Counted from the stretch's first letter, positions 12,379-20,741 are shown. The stretch is 64,000 nucleotides of DNA from DASSUW01 sp963849695 (GCA_963849695.1 CAWKIT010000034.1:51391-115390); one strand, 5' to 3'. A program made the numbers and translations. Notes: generated by a model from the sequence alone, not told the origin.

Positions 12379-13136
12379 CCGACGTTGAGGCGCTCCGGCG
12401 CCTCGACGAGCTGACCCGGCGGCTGCGGCGCGAGTGCCCATGGGACCGCGAGCAGGACGAGATCACGATCGTCCCGCACACGGTCGAGGAGGCCTACGAG
12501 CTCGCCGCGGCCGCCCATACCGGTGACGACGCCAAGCTGCTCGACGAGCTCGGCGACGTGCTGTTCCAGGTCCACTTCCTGTCGCTGCTGCTCGAGGAGC
12601 GCGGCGCGGGCTCGCTGGCCGAGGTCGCCGAGCACATCCGCCAGAAGCTGATCCGCCGCCACCCGCACGTGTTCGGCGCGGTGGAGGCTGCGACAGCGGG
12701 GGAGGTGCTGCGGAACTGGGACCAGATCAAGGCCGCCGAGCCGGGGCGCGAGCCGGGCATCTTCGGCGAGGTGCCGGAGAACCTGCCGGGCCCGCTGTAC
12801 GCGCGCAAGGTCCAGCGCCGCGCGGCGAGCAGCGGCTTCGACTTCGAGCACGTCCCGTACGAGACGATCGAGGCCGAGCTCGAGGAGCTGCGTGACGCCG
12901 GCGACCGCGAGGCGGCCTTCCACGAGCTGGGCGACGTCCTGTTCGCCGCCGTCAACGTCGCGCGCAAGCTCAAGGTCGATCCCGAGCTGGCGCTGCGCGC
13001 CGCCGCCGACCGCTTCCGCGGCCGCGTGCAGGACGCCGCCGACCTCGCCGCAGGCGACGGCGCCGATTGGCAGGATCTCGGGCCCGAGGCGCAGCTCGCG
13101 TACTACGCGCGGGCGCGGCTCGCCGAATCCGACTGA
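12375..13136 (+). CDS. mazG: Nucleoside triphosphate pyrophosphohydrolase MazG
   Basis: 253 residues with two MazG domains. The first holds CPWDREQ, the metal-binding EEAYEL and DELGDVLFQVHF; the second has the weaker ELGDVLFAAVNVARKL. It hydrolyses NTPs or aberrant dNTPs to monophosphates plus pyrophosphate. It is coupled to the PrsA-like gene by an ATGA overlap and followed after 14 bases by eno, the common actinobacterial order mfd-mazG-eno. Confidence 0.95.
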   Translation: MTDVEALRRLDELTRRLRRECPWDREQDEITIVPHTVEEAYELAAAAHTGDDAKLLDELGDVLFQVHFLSLLLEERGAGSLAEVAEHIRQKLIRRHPHVFGAVEAATAGEVLRNWDQIKAAEPGREPGIFGEVPENLPGPLYARKVQRRAASSGFDFEHVPYETIEAELEELRDAGDREAAFHELGDVLFAAVNVARKLKVDPELALRAAADRFRGRVQDAADLAAGDGADWQDLGPEAQLAYYARARLAESD

Positions 13137-13150
13137 ATCGGAGCGCTCCC

Positions 13151-14425
13151 GTGTCTCAGATCGAATCCGTCCATGCCCGCCAGATCCTCGACTCGCGCGG
13201 AAACCCCACCGTCGAGGTCGATGTCGTCCTGCGCTCCGGCGCGCACGGCCGCGCAGCGGTGCCGTCGGGCGCCTCGACCGGCGAGTTCGAGGCCACGGAG
13301 TTGCGCGACGGCGGCGCCGCCTGGGGCGGCAAGGGCGTCACGCAGGCGGTCGCGAACGTCAACGGCGAGATCGCCGGCGCGATCGGCGACGTCGACGCGC
13401 TCGACCAGTCCGGCCTCGACCGCAGGCTGATCGAGCTCGACGGCACCCCCAACAAGTCGCGCCTCGGCGCCAACGCGATCCTCGGCGTCTCGCTGGCCGC
13501 CGCCCGCGCCGCGGCGGCCGAGGAGAACCAGCCGCTGTGGCGCTACCTGGGCGGCGAGGCCGCGCGCGTCCTGCCGGTGCCGATGATGAACGTGCTCAAC
13601 GGCGGCGCCCACGCCGACAACTCGGTCGACTTCCAGGAGTTCATGATCGTGCCGGTCGGCGCGGACTCGTTCGCGCATGCGCTGAAGACCGGCGCCGAGG
13701 TGTTCCACGCCCTGAAGAAGACGCTGAACAAGCGCGGGCTCTCGACCGCGGTCGGCGACGAGGGCGGCTTCGCGCCCGACCTCGAATCCAACGAGGCCGC
13801 TCTGCGAGCTCTGTTGGACGGCATCGAGGCGGCCGGCTACAGGCCCGGCGACGACCTCGCGATCGCGCTCGACCCGGCGACCAGCGAGATCTACGACGAC
13901 GGCGCGTACGACCTGGCCAGCGAGGGGCGCAAGCTGTCGCCCGAGGAGATGGCGGCCTACTGGGCCGACGTCGCCGGGCGCTACCCGATCCTCTCGATCG
14001 AGGACGGGATGGACGAGGAGGACTGGGACGGCTGGCGGGCGCTGACCGAGAAGCTCGGCGACCGCGTGCAGCTGGTCGGCGACGACCTGTTCGTCACCAA
14101 CACCGAGCGGCTCAAGCGCGGGATCGATTCCGGCGTCGCCAATTCGATCCTGATCAAGGTCAACCAGATCGGCACGCTGAGCGAGACGCTGGCGGCGATC
14201 GACATGGCGCGCGAGGCCGGCTACACGGCGGTCATGTCGCACCGGTCGGGCGAGACCGAGGACACCACCATCGCCGACCTCGCGGTCGCGACGGGGTGCG
14301 GGCAGATCAAGACCGGCGCGCCGTCGCGCTCCGATCGGGTGGCGAAGTACAACCAGCTGCTGCGGATCGAGGAGGCGCTCGGCGGCGACGCCGAGTACCC
14401 GGGCCGCTCGGTGTTCAGGAGCTGA
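13151..14425 (+). CDS. eno: Enolase
   Basis: 424 residues, normal length. The N terminus is VHARQILDSRGNPTVEVDV. The chain carries the catalytic Glu region, the metal ligands in LSIEDGMDEEDWDGW, the catalytic Lys in SILIKVNQIGTLSET and the signature MSHRSGETEDTTIADLAV. It interconverts 2-phosphoglycerate and phosphoenolpyruvate. The GTG start at 13151 has GGAG nine bases upstream. A strong hairpin follows the stop (14434-14457). Confidence 0.98.
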   Translation: MSQIESVHARQILDSRGNPTVEVDVVLRSGAHGRAAVPSGASTGEFEATELRDGGAAWGGKGVTQAVANVNGEIAGAIGDVDALDQSGLDRRLIELDGTPNKSRLGANAILGVSLAAARAAAAEENQPLWRYLGGEAARVLPVPMMNVLNGGAHADNSVDFQEFMIVPVGADSFAHALKTGAEVFHALKKTLNKRGLSTAVGDEGGFAPDLESNEAALRALLDGIEAAGYRPGDDLAIALDPATSEIYDDGAYDLASEGRKLSPEEMAAYWADVAGRYPILSIEDGMDEEDWDGWRALTEKLGDRVQLVGDDLFVTNTERLKRGIDSGVANSILIKVNQIGTLSETLAAIDMAREAGYTAVMSHRSGETEDTTIADLAVATGCGQIKTGAPSRSDRVAKYNQLLRIEEALGGDAEYPGRSVFRS

Positions 14426-14433
14426 TCGAGGCG

Positions 14434-14457
14434 CTCGCACGAGCTTGCGAGTGCGAG
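14434..14457 (+). terminator. Hairpin after eno, copy 1 of a repeated motif
   Basis: CTCGCAC (14434-14440) and GTGCGAG (14451-14457) form a 7-bp stem around the loop GAGCTTGCGA. The same loop and flanks occur after csrA with a different, still complementary stem. No U run follows. It may act as terminator or 3'-end stabiliser. Confidence 0.6.
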
Positions 14458-14518
14458 TAAAGCCGCACACTTTGTTTCAGAGGAAGGGCCGGCCCGCCGT
14501 CGAACGAAGGCGGTGGGC

Positions 14519-14827
14519 ATGGACCGCCGAACCCGGATCCGCTGGGACCGCCTGGGCCGCTGGGCCCTGATCGCGGTCCTCGCGTTCGTCGTCTACCTCT
14601 ACATCGGCCCCGCCGCCACCTGGGTGTCCACCTACCGCGAGGCCGGGCGCAAGCGCGCCGAGGTCGCGGCCCTGAAGGACGAGAACCGGCGGCTGCGCGA
14701 GCGCCGGCGCGAGCTTCGCGATCCGCAGGCGCTCGAGCGCGAGGCGCGCCGGCTCGGGATGGTCAAGGCGGGCGAGAAGTCGTACGTAGTGGAGTTGCCC
14801 GCGTCGCCATCCAAGGCGACGCCCTGA
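14519..14827 (+). CDS. FtsB/DivIC-family septum formation initiator
   Basis: 102 residues. A basic N terminus (MDRRTRIRWDRLGR) precedes one transmembrane helix at about 16-34 and an extracytoplasmic coiled coil (AEVAALKDENRRLRERRREL), ending in the conserved ALEREARRLGMVKAGE. Members bridge FtsQ and FtsL at the division site. Position directly behind eno is the standard actinobacterial arrangement. ATG 14519 is used; GTG 14513 adds two residues. Confidence 0.88.
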   Translation: MDRRTRIRWDRLGRWALIAVLAFVVYLYIGPAATWVSTYREAGRKRAEVAALKDENRRLRERRRELRDPQALEREARRLGMVKAGEKSYVVELPASPSKATP

Positions 14828-14893
14828 TCGAAACGGCCGCCATCCGGGCGGCCGAAATCGTCCGCCCCGTCGCCAGGTACTAGCCTGGGCGCG

Positions 14894-15220
14894 GTGACGT
14901 TCGAAACCGCGTTGCCGCAATGGGAGGAGGGCCTGCGTCGGCTCCAGGACGCCCCGCCCGAGCAGCGGCGCACGCTCGAGCGCGTGACGCAGGCGATCGA
15001 GCACGAGCTGCGGCGGCGGCTGGGCGGCGCGTTCACTTCGACCGAGCTCGCCGACCTCTACGACGACGGCACCGGCTGGACCGCCGACCTCGCGGTGGCG
15101 GTGGCTCCCGAGGAGCCGTACGCGTGGGACGCCCGCACTGTCGCCGACGCCGCCTTCGCCCGCTACCTGCGCGCCGCCACCGACTTCGCCGGCGGCCGGC
15201 GGATCACGCTCGACCGGTAG
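14894..15220 (+). CDS. Conserved hypothetical protein
   Basis: 108 residues, no membrane segment or signal. An N-terminal helical half (LPQWEEGLRRLQDAPPEQRRTLERVTQAIEHELRRR in two blocks) is followed by a more mixed half with ELADLYDDGTGW and TVADAAFARYLR. I do not recognise the family. It starts with GTG 66 bases after the FtsB-like gene, probably in the same transcript. Its stop codon abuts the stop of the convergent coiled-coil gene. Confidence 0.6.
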   Translation: MTFETALPQWEEGLRRLQDAPPEQRRTLERVTQAIEHELRRRLGGAFTSTELADLYDDGTGWTADLAVAVAPEEPYAWDARTVADAAFARYLRAATDFAGGRRITLDR

Positions 15221-15850
15221 TCAGTCCTCGTCGTCGTCCTCGCCTCCGCCGGCGCGGCGGATCACGATCTGGTCCTCCTCGATCGTGATCTCGACGGGGC
15301 GGTGGCCCGCCCAGTGCTCGGCGTAGACAGGATCGTCCTGGACGGCGGGGTCGAGCCACAGCCCGTAGCCCTCCTCGCCGTGGTCGAAGGTGCCCTCGAG
15401 CGGGCGGCCGCCGGCGCGCCGCCGGCCGCGGCCGCCGCGCGTACGGCGTGCCCGCTTGGGCTTCTCCTCGTCCTCCACTGCTTCCTCTTCCTCGGTCTCG
15501 GCGGCACGCGCCGCGGCCTCCTCGGCCGCACGCGCCTCGTCCTCGGCGACGCGCGCCGCGGCCTCCTCGGCCGCTCGCGCCTCCTCCTCGGCCAGGCGCG
15601 CCTCCTCCTCGGCCCGGCGCTTGGCCTCCTCCTCGAGCTCGGCCGCGATCGCGGCGTCGTCCTCCGCGCGGAGGTCCACCTCGTCGTTCGAAGGATCCGC
15701 GCCGTCGGCCTCCAGCTCCTGCTCGCGCTTGAACGCCTGGATCTGCTGGACGGTCACATCCAGCTGATGAGCGATCCATGCGTCGGTACGACCCTGTCGC
15801 ACCCACCCGCGTATCTGATTTAGTTGAGGACGCAGGGACCGGCGACTCAT
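15221..15850 (-). CDS. Coiled-coil protein with N-terminal HTH-like region
   Basis: 209 residues. The first 40 (LNQIRGWVRQGRTDAWIAHQLDVTVQQIQAFK) read as a helix-turn-helix like those of small terminase/Hin proteins. A long Ala/Glu-rich helix (about 70-120) follows, with near-repeats of AEEEARAAEEAAAR. After that come a basic patch (KRARRTRGGRGRRR), a compact segment (GTFDHGEEGYGLWLDPAVQDDP) and an acidic tail. The layout suggests a DNA-associated protein, but that is inference. It starts 120 bases from csrA on the opposite strand. Confidence 0.65.
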   Translation of the reverse strand: MSRRSLRPQLNQIRGWVRQGRTDAWIAHQLDVTVQQIQAFKREQELEADGADPSNDEVDLRAEDDAAIAAELEEEAKRRAEEEARLAEEEARAAEEAAARVAEDEARAAEEAAARAAETEEEEAVEDEEKPKRARRTRGGRGRRRAGGRPLEGTFDHGEEGYGLWLDPAVQDDPVYAEHWAGHRPVEITIEEDQIVIRRAGGGEDDDED

Positions 15851-15969
15851 GAAGGCCGGTAGGCTAGCGCAAGAGGGTCAAGGGGCCTACGGGTGCAGGC
15901 CCCATTGGAAAAACGCCGAATGAGCACTAAGCTCGCCCGAGCCTCGAGCGACGCCAGGGAGGCGGCACC

Positions 15970-16203
15970 ATGCTGGTACTGACACGCAAGTCCAACCAGT
16001 CGATCATGATCGGCGACGACATCGAGGTCTCGGTGCTCTCGATCATGGGAGAGAAGGTCCGCATCGGGATACAGGCCCCGCGGGACATCCCTGTGTTCCG
16101 CAAGGAGGTCTATCTCGAGATCCAGCAGGAGAACGTTGCTGCCGGCGCCTCGGCCCGCGCCGAGGTCGATGATGCTCTCAAACGGCTGAGCAGCCGCCCC
16201 TAG
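15970..16203 (+). CDS. csrA: Carbon storage regulator CsrA
   Basis: 77 residues. The core strands (MLVLTRKSNQSIMIGDDIEV, VRIGIQAPRDIPVFRKEVY) include the RNA-contacting LTRK and the R-A-P-x-x-I-x-V-x-R motif. It is a dimer that binds GGA motifs in mRNA leaders. A strong Shine-Dalgarno (GGGAGG, 15957-15962) lies eight bases before ATG. Unlike most Gram-positive csrA genes it has no fliW or flagellin gene beside it. A hairpin with the same loop as that behind eno follows. Confidence 0.95.
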   Translation: MLVLTRKSNQSIMIGDDIEVSVLSIMGEKVRIGIQAPRDIPVFRKEVYLEIQQENVAAGASARAEVDDALKRLSSRP

Positions 16204-16215
16204 GTGATCAAGGCG

Positions 16216-16239
16216 CTCCCACGAGCTTGCGAGTGGGAG
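16216..16239 (+). terminator. Hairpin after csrA, copy 2 of a repeated motif
   Basis: CTCCCAC (16216-16222) pairs with GTGGGAG (16233-16239) around the loop GAGCTTGCGA, identical to that behind eno. The stem differs from copy 1 at the fourth base on both sides (G/C to C/G), a compensatory change. Flanks TGATC and TAA-AGCCGCAC are shared too. Confidence 0.6.
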
Positions 16240-16248
16240 TAAGCCGCA

Positions 16249-16488
16249 CTATCCCATGACGTAGTAAAGGGTCTGGAACATCGCGATCGCGACGACGATC
16301 GCGGTGGCGAGCAGGGTGAGCAGGACGATCGCGAAGCGGAACGAGCCCTGGCGCTGCGTCTTCACGGCGCGCCGGCGCCGCGAGCGTTGCTCGGCATGAC
16401 GACGCAGCCGCTCCTGGCGCTCGCGGTCCTCGTCCATCTCTTCGAAGAACGCCTCTTCGATCTCGGCAATGCTCTGCCGCATCCGCAT
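16249..16488 (-). CDS. Small single-pass membrane protein
   Basis: 79 residues: an acidic then strongly basic helical N-terminal half (IEEAFFEEMDEDRERQERLRRHAEQ, RSRRRRAVK), one transmembrane helix at about 51-72 and a very short exit. It resembles small division- or envelope-associated proteins in layout, but no family is recognised. ATG 16488 or 16482 may start it. It sits 34 bases downstream of the aldolase gene on the same strand and could share its transcript. Confidence 0.6.
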   Translation of the reverse strand: MRMRQSIAEIEEAFFEEMDEDRERQERLRRHAEQRSRRRRAVKTQRQGSFRFAIVLLTLLATAIVVAIAMFQTLYYVMG

Positions 16489-16522
16489 GGCGGCCAGAGA
16501 TTAGCGCTCCATAATGGCGGCG

Positions 16523-17449
16523 TCACACGCGCGCGCCGGCCTCCGCGTCGTCGTAGACCTTGATGAAGCGCTGGTAGTTGTCGGCGACCTGCTCGGCGGC
16601 CGCCTCGCGCTCGAGGTTCCCGTCGAGGTAGCCCTTGAGCGCGTCCCACCAGATCGAGCGCCCGATCGCGAAGCCGATGAAGCCCGGTACGCCGGCCGCC
16701 TGCTGCAGCCAGTGGTCGACCTTCTCGTCGCTCGCCCCGCGGCCCAGCAGCACGCTCTTGACGTTCTCGCGGCCGTCGCCCGTGCGCGCCTGCTGGGAGA
16801 GCATCTCTGCGTCCTCGCGGGTGTCGACGCCCTCGATCTTCCAGATGTCGACCTCGATGCCGTGGTTCTGGCAGTCCTCGATCGCGCGGCGCATCAGCTC
16901 CGGGCGCAGCTCCGCGTCGTAGCGGTCGGTGTCGCCGCCCACCGACTCGAGCTGCTGGGGCTCGGCGGGCACGAGGAGCTCGAACAGGAACAGGCGGTCG
17001 TGGTCGTGCAGCCAGTCGGCGAGCCGCTTGAGCCGGTCGAGCTGGCGCTTGTTCATCTCCGGGTCGCCGTCAGGGTTGTAACGGACCAGCACCTTGGACG
17101 CGAACGGGTCGAACTCCTCGATGTGCTCGCCGAAGTCGTCGTCGTACTGGAAGTCGAACTCGTCCTGGCCGGACTTCTCGACCGGCATCGTGAGGCTGAG
17201 GCCATGCTCACGCGCCAGCTGCGGGACGTCGCCGCCGAACTGCTCGTCCACGAGGACGCCGGCCGTCGACGCGTCGAGGCCGCGCTCGACCGCCTTCTCC
17301 ATGCCCTCGAAGATCAGCCGCTTGGCGTCCGTGATCTTGTCGGTCTCCTCGGGCGTCGGGTCGCCCGCGATCCCGAACATCTTCTTCTGGAACGAGCCCC
17401 GATGGTCGAAGGCGAGGATGTAGAGCTTGCCGTCATATCCCAGCGCCAT
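16523..17449 (-). CDS. DUF2090-type class I aldolase-like protein
   Basis: 308 residues matching the C-terminal DUF2090 domain of IolC-type proteins: LYILAFDHRGSFQKKMFG at the N terminus, GVLVDEQFGGDV, KVLVRYNPDGD, LFLFELLVPA and a probable Schiff-base Lys in DIWKIEGVD. The related enzyme cleaves 5-dehydro-2-deoxygluconate 6-phosphate in inositol breakdown. No other iol gene is nearby, so the substrate here is uncertain. It is divergent from the GCS2 ligase gene with 59 bases between. Confidence 0.82.
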   Translation of the reverse strand: MALGYDGKLYILAFDHRGSFQKKMFGIAGDPTPEETDKITDAKRLIFEGMEKAVERGLDASTAGVLVDEQFGGDVPQLAREHGLSLTMPVEKSGQDEFDFQYDDDFGEHIEEFDPFASKVLVRYNPDGDPEMNKRQLDRLKRLADWLHDHDRLFLFELLVPAEPQQLESVGGDTDRYDAELRPELMRRAIEDCQNHGIEVDIWKIEGVDTREDAEMLSQQARTGDGRENVKSVLLGRGASDEKVDHWLQQAAGVPGFIGFAIGRSIWWDALKGYLDGNLEREAAAEQVADNYQRFIKVYDDAEAGARV

Positions 17450-17508
17450 GGTGCGAAACCCCTGTTCGAAAGTCGTTTTTCCTGCCAGGCCCCTACTCTA
17501 CGCGGCCG

Positions 17509-18615
17509 ATGGAGCCGAAGTTCACCGGCCCCAGCTTCACGATCGGGATCGAGGAGGAGCTGATGATCCTCGACTCCGAGACGATGGCGCTGGCAAATGC
17601 GATCGAGGCGGTGCTCGAGGAGTACGGCGAGACCGATGACGTCAAGCCCGAGCTGCTCGAACCGGTGCTCGAGATCGCGACCAGCCCGCACCCGAACACG
17701 GCGGCGGCGGGCCGGCAGCTGCGCCAGCTGCGGAGGGGAGTCAACGAGGCGGCCGGGCGCCGCGGGCTGTGCCTCGGCTCGGCGGGCACGCACCCGTTCG
17801 CGATGTGGGAGGACCAGCGGGTCTCCTCGCGCCCGCGCTACCGCGAGCTGATCTCCGCCCTGCGCTTCGTGGCGCGCCAGGAGATCATCTTCGGGCTGCA
17901 CGTTCACGTCGGCCTCGACGACCCCGACAAGGCGATCCACGTCGCCAACGGGATGCGCGTCCACATTCCGATCCTGTTCGCCCTGGCGGCCAACTCGCCG
18001 TTCTGGCGCGCCGACCAGACCGGCTTCGCCTCGACGCGGATGCCGATCTTCCGCGCCTTCCCGCGCGTCGGCATCCCACCCCACTACGAGGACTGGGCCG
18101 ACTACGAGAGCCGGATCGGCTTCATGGTGGAGTCCGGCGTGATCGAGGACTACACGTTCCTCTGGTACGACGTCCGCCCGCACCCGAACTTCGGCACGGT
18201 CGAGATCCGGGCGATGGACGCGCAGACGCGGGTCGAGCACACGCTGGCGCTCGCGGCGCTGACGCAGGCGATGGTGAAGGAGCTGGCAGAGCACTTCGAG
18301 GCCGGCAAGCAGCTGGGGCGCTACCCGTACGAGATGCTGGACGAGAACAAGTGGCTGGCGGCGCGCCACGGCATGGACGGCGAGCTGGTCGATCTGCCCG
18401 AACGGCGAATGGTGCCGGCGAAGGAGCTCGCGCGCCGGCTCTACGACCGGCTGCGCGAGCACGCGGAGGACCTCGGGTCGGCGGCGGAGCTCGAGGCGAT
18501 CGAGGACATTCTCGACCACGGAAACGGCGCGCACCGGCAGCGCGTGGTCTACGAGGCGAACCACGATTACGCCGAGGTGATGAGAGAGATCGTGGAGGCG
18601 ACGAGCCGCGCGTAG
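17509..18615 (+). CDS. GCS2-family carboxylate-amine ligase (YbdK-like)
   Basis: 368 residues. FTIGIEEELMILD at the N terminus, LEIATSPHPNT, the ligand-binding GLHVHVGLDDPD and FGTVEIRAMDAQT define the glutamate-cysteine ligase 2 superfamily. YbdK-type members form gamma-glutamyl amide bonds, often with weak glutamate-cysteine ligase activity. Since Actinobacteria use MshC for mycothiol, a gamma-glutamylcysteine role is only a possibility. The gene is followed after 12 bases by the zinc-ribbon membrane protein. Confidence 0.9.
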   Translation: MEPKFTGPSFTIGIEEELMILDSETMALANAIEAVLEEYGETDDVKPELLEPVLEIATSPHPNTAAAGRQLRQLRRGVNEAAGRRGLCLGSAGTHPFAMWEDQRVSSRPRYRELISALRFVARQEIIFGLHVHVGLDDPDKAIHVANGMRVHIPILFALAANSPFWRADQTGFASTRMPIFRAFPRVGIPPHYEDWADYESRIGFMVESGVIEDYTFLWYDVRPHPNFGTVEIRAMDAQTRVEHTLALAALTQAMVKELAEHFEAGKQLGRYPYEMLDENKWLAARHGMDGELVDLPERRMVPAKELARRLYDRLREHAEDLGSAAELEAIEDILDHGNGAHRQRVVYEANHDYAEVMREIVEATSRA

Positions 18616-18627
18616 AATCGAACGTCC

Positions 18628-19386
18628 ATGGCCAGCGGCCCGGACCTGTTCGTCGTCTGCAAGAAGTGCGGCTCGGAGGTGTCCCCGTACATCACCGAGT
18701 GCCCGTACTGCGGCACGCGGCTGCGCAAGCGGGCGCCGAAGATCGAGCGCGGCGGCGTCCGGAAGGAGCAGAAGGCGCCGCGGCGGCGGCCCACGCTGGG
18801 CCGCCTGCGGCCGGGCGAGATCCCCGGCATCCGGGCCGACCGGCGGCCCTACGCGACGATCCTGCTCGTCGTGGCGTCGCTGGTCGTGACGCTCGGGGCG
18901 AAGGCGGACCTGTGGGAGGTCCATCGCCTCCTGCTCACCTTCGACACCACCGACGAGTACTACCGCACCGTCACCACGCTGTTCATCTACGGCTCGACCG
19001 GCTACGAGATCGTCGCGCTCGGCGCGATCTTCCTGTTCGGATGGCTGCTCGAGCGCCGGCACGGGGCGTGGGCGCCGCTGCTGGTGTTCCTGGTCGGCGG
19101 CGCCGCCGGCATGTTCCTGGCGATCGCGGGCGACAACATCGAGCTCGTGGCGAACGGCGGCAACGGCGCCGCGCTGGCGCTGCTGGCGGCATGGTCGATG
19201 CGCGACATCCTCGGCCGCCGGCGCGACGTGGAGGACGACTCGGATCTCCTGGGCGCCCTGGCCATCGCCGCCGTGCTGATCCTGTTGCCTCTGGCGACCG
19301 ACGAGGCGAGCGCCCTGGCCGGTCTGGGCGGCGGGCTGGCCGGGATCGTGCTGGGCGTCTTGTTGGCGCGGCTGCCCGAGCGCTGA
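18628..19386 (+). CDS. Zinc-ribbon rhomboid-like protein, probably inactive
   Basis: 252 residues: an N-terminal CxxC-CxxC zinc ribbon (Cys11, 14, 25, 28), a basic linker, then about six membrane helices arranged like a rhomboid. The catalytic GxSG of rhomboid proteases is replaced by GGNG (Asn179). The partner His of the last helix is absent: GLGGGLAGIVLG keeps the helix motif without it. It is therefore probably a pseudoprotease acting in membrane-protein handling. It lies 12 bases after the GCS2 ligase, likely cotranscribed. Confidence 0.75.
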   Translation: MASGPDLFVVCKKCGSEVSPYITECPYCGTRLRKRAPKIERGGVRKEQKAPRRRPTLGRLRPGEIPGIRADRRPYATILLVVASLVVTLGAKADLWEVHRLLLTFDTTDEYYRTVTTLFIYGSTGYEIVALGAIFLFGWLLERRHGAWAPLLVFLVGGAAGMFLAIAGDNIELVANGGNGAALALLAAWSMRDILGRRRDVEDDSDLLGALAIAAVLILLPLATDEASALAGLGGGLAGIVLGVLLARLPER

Positions 19387-19429
19387 GACTGCGCCGGCCA
19401 GGCGAGTGGAGCCGCACGCACCGGCTCCT

Positions 19430-19765
19430 ATGATGCCGTCAGTGCCCGAGCCTCACTCCGACGCCGACATCGATGCCGCGATCGAGGCCCTGAGCGACCC
19501 GGCGCGCCTGGAGGAGGCGCAGCGGCTGGTGGCCGCCAAGGCGCCGCAGCTCCAGCGCATCCTCGACCAGGCGCTCCACGCGGCCGACTGGTTCGGCTCG
19601 GCGCATCAGGCCGAGGTGCTGAAGGCAGCCGGCAGGCCCGACCCGGACGACCGGGTGACCGCCGTCCGCACGCTGATCGCCGAGGAGACCCGCATGAGCA
19701 TGCTGGTGGGCGTCGCGGTCGGGTACGAGCTGGCGCAGATGCTGCGGCAAACTGCAAAGCCGTGA
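19430..19765 (+). CDS. Hypothetical helical protein
   Basis: About 111 residues, predicted mostly helical and soluble (ADIDAAIEALSDPARLEEAQRLVAAKAPQ; LDQALHAADWFGSAHQAEVLKAAG). No family recognised. Starts at 19406 (GTG), 19430/19433 (ATG ATG) and 19442 (GTG) are all in frame. TATGAT at 19429-19434 looks like a -10 box, which would favour a leaderless GTG 19442. It ends 17 bases before the MBL hydrolase. Confidence 0.55.
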   Translation: MMPSVPEPHSDADIDAAIEALSDPARLEEAQRLVAAKAPQLQRILDQALHAADWFGSAHQAEVLKAAGRPDPDDRVTAVRTLIAEETRMSMLVGVAVGYELAQMLRQTAKP

Positions 19766-19782
19766 CAAAAGGAGATTGATCG

Positions 19783-20469
19783 ATGGCCGTCGACGTTCGC
19801 TTCCTTGGCCAGTCGTGCTTCGAGCTGAAGGCCGACGGCGCGACCGTGCTCACCGACCCGTTCCTGAGCGGCAATCCGCTCGCCGCGGCTTCCGCGGACG
19901 AGGTCGAGGCCGACCAGATCCTGCTCACACACGGGCACGCCGACCACCTCGGCGACACGGTCGACATCGCCAAGCGCACCGGCGCCACGGTGCTGGCGAT
20001 CACGGAACTGGCGGACGAGATCGGCGGCGAGGGGGTGGAGGTCGTCGACCCCAACCTCGGCGGCACCGTTCAGTACGACTGGGGCTGGGTCAAGCTCGTG
20101 CCGGCGTGGCACACGGCGCTGTCGCCGAGCGGCACGCCGCACACGCCCGCGGGCCTGCTGATCCACATCGGCGACCGGCTCATCTACCACCTCGGCGACA
20201 CCTGCCTGTTCAGCGACCTGCAGCTGATCGCGCGGCGCGGCGACCGGGTCGACCTGGCGCTGGTGCCGATCGGCGGCCACTACACGATGGACCGCTACGA
20301 CGCGGTGACCGCCGTCGAGTTCGTCAACCCGCAGCAGGTCATCCCCTGCCACTACAACACGTTCCCGCCGATCGAGACCGACGCGCAGGCGTTCAAGGAG
20401 GACGTGCAGAACGCCGGGTTCTCCGAAGTGATCGTGCTCGAGCCGGGCGGCACCCACACGGTCAAGTGA
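19783..20469 (+). CDS. MBL-fold metal-dependent hydrolase, UPF0173 type
   Basis: 228 residues with the metal-binding HGHADH motif (LLTHGHADHLGDT), the downstream Asp in YHLGDTCLFSD and His in IPCHYNTFP, the pattern of UPF0173/UlaG-like hydrolases. No substrate is established for this branch. A strong AAGGAG precedes ATG. The stop overlaps the following regulator gene (GTGA), starting a three-gene overlap chain. Confidence 0.9.
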   Translation: MAVDVRFLGQSCFELKADGATVLTDPFLSGNPLAAASADEVEADQILLTHGHADHLGDTVDIAKRTGATVLAITELADEIGGEGVEVVDPNLGGTVQYDWGWVKLVPAWHTALSPSGTPHTPAGLLIHIGDRLIYHLGDTCLFSDLQLIARRGDRVDLALVPIGGHYTMDRYDAVTAVEFVNPQQVIPCHYNTFPPIETDAQAFKEDVQNAGFSEVIVLEPGGTHTVK

Positions 20470-20741
20470 CGCACGCGATCGTCCTGATCGAGGCCGAGCG
20501 GTCGGCGATCGAGCACCTCGGCGGCGCGCTCGCCGACGTCGAGGGCGTGGCCGAGGCCTACTCGGTGACCGGCGAGTGGGACTTCGTGGCGATGCTGCGC
20601 GTGCGCGCGCCGGAGGAGGTCGCCCAGGTCGTCACGCACCGGTTCGCCGCGCTCCACGGGATCAAGCGCACGCACACGATGGTGGCGTTCGAGGTCTTCT
20701 CGCAGCACGACCTCGAGGCGCTGTTCTCGATCGGCGGCTGA
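20466..20741 (+). CDS. Stand-alone Lrp/AsnC ligand-binding (RAM) domain protein
   Basis: 91 residues, only the alpha/beta RAM domain of Lrp/AsnC proteins (HAIVLIEAERSAIEHLGGALADVEGV, then GEWDFVAMLRVRAPEEV and RTHTMVAFEVFS). The helix-turn-helix half is missing; this is a known stand-alone form that assembles with full-length relatives or binds amino acids. GTG 20466 overlaps the hydrolase stop and the stop overlaps the next ATG by one base, so all three are coupled. Confidence 0.85.
   Translation: MTHAIVLIEAERSAIEHLGGALADVEGVAEAYSVTGEWDFVAMLRVRAPEEVAQVVTHRFAALHGIKRTHTMVAFEVFSQHDLEALFSIGG

Noticed and set aside
15302..15823. Leu-rich open frame opposite the coiled-coil gene
   Set aside because: Its apparent leucine repeats are the complement of the Ala/Glu helix on the other strand.
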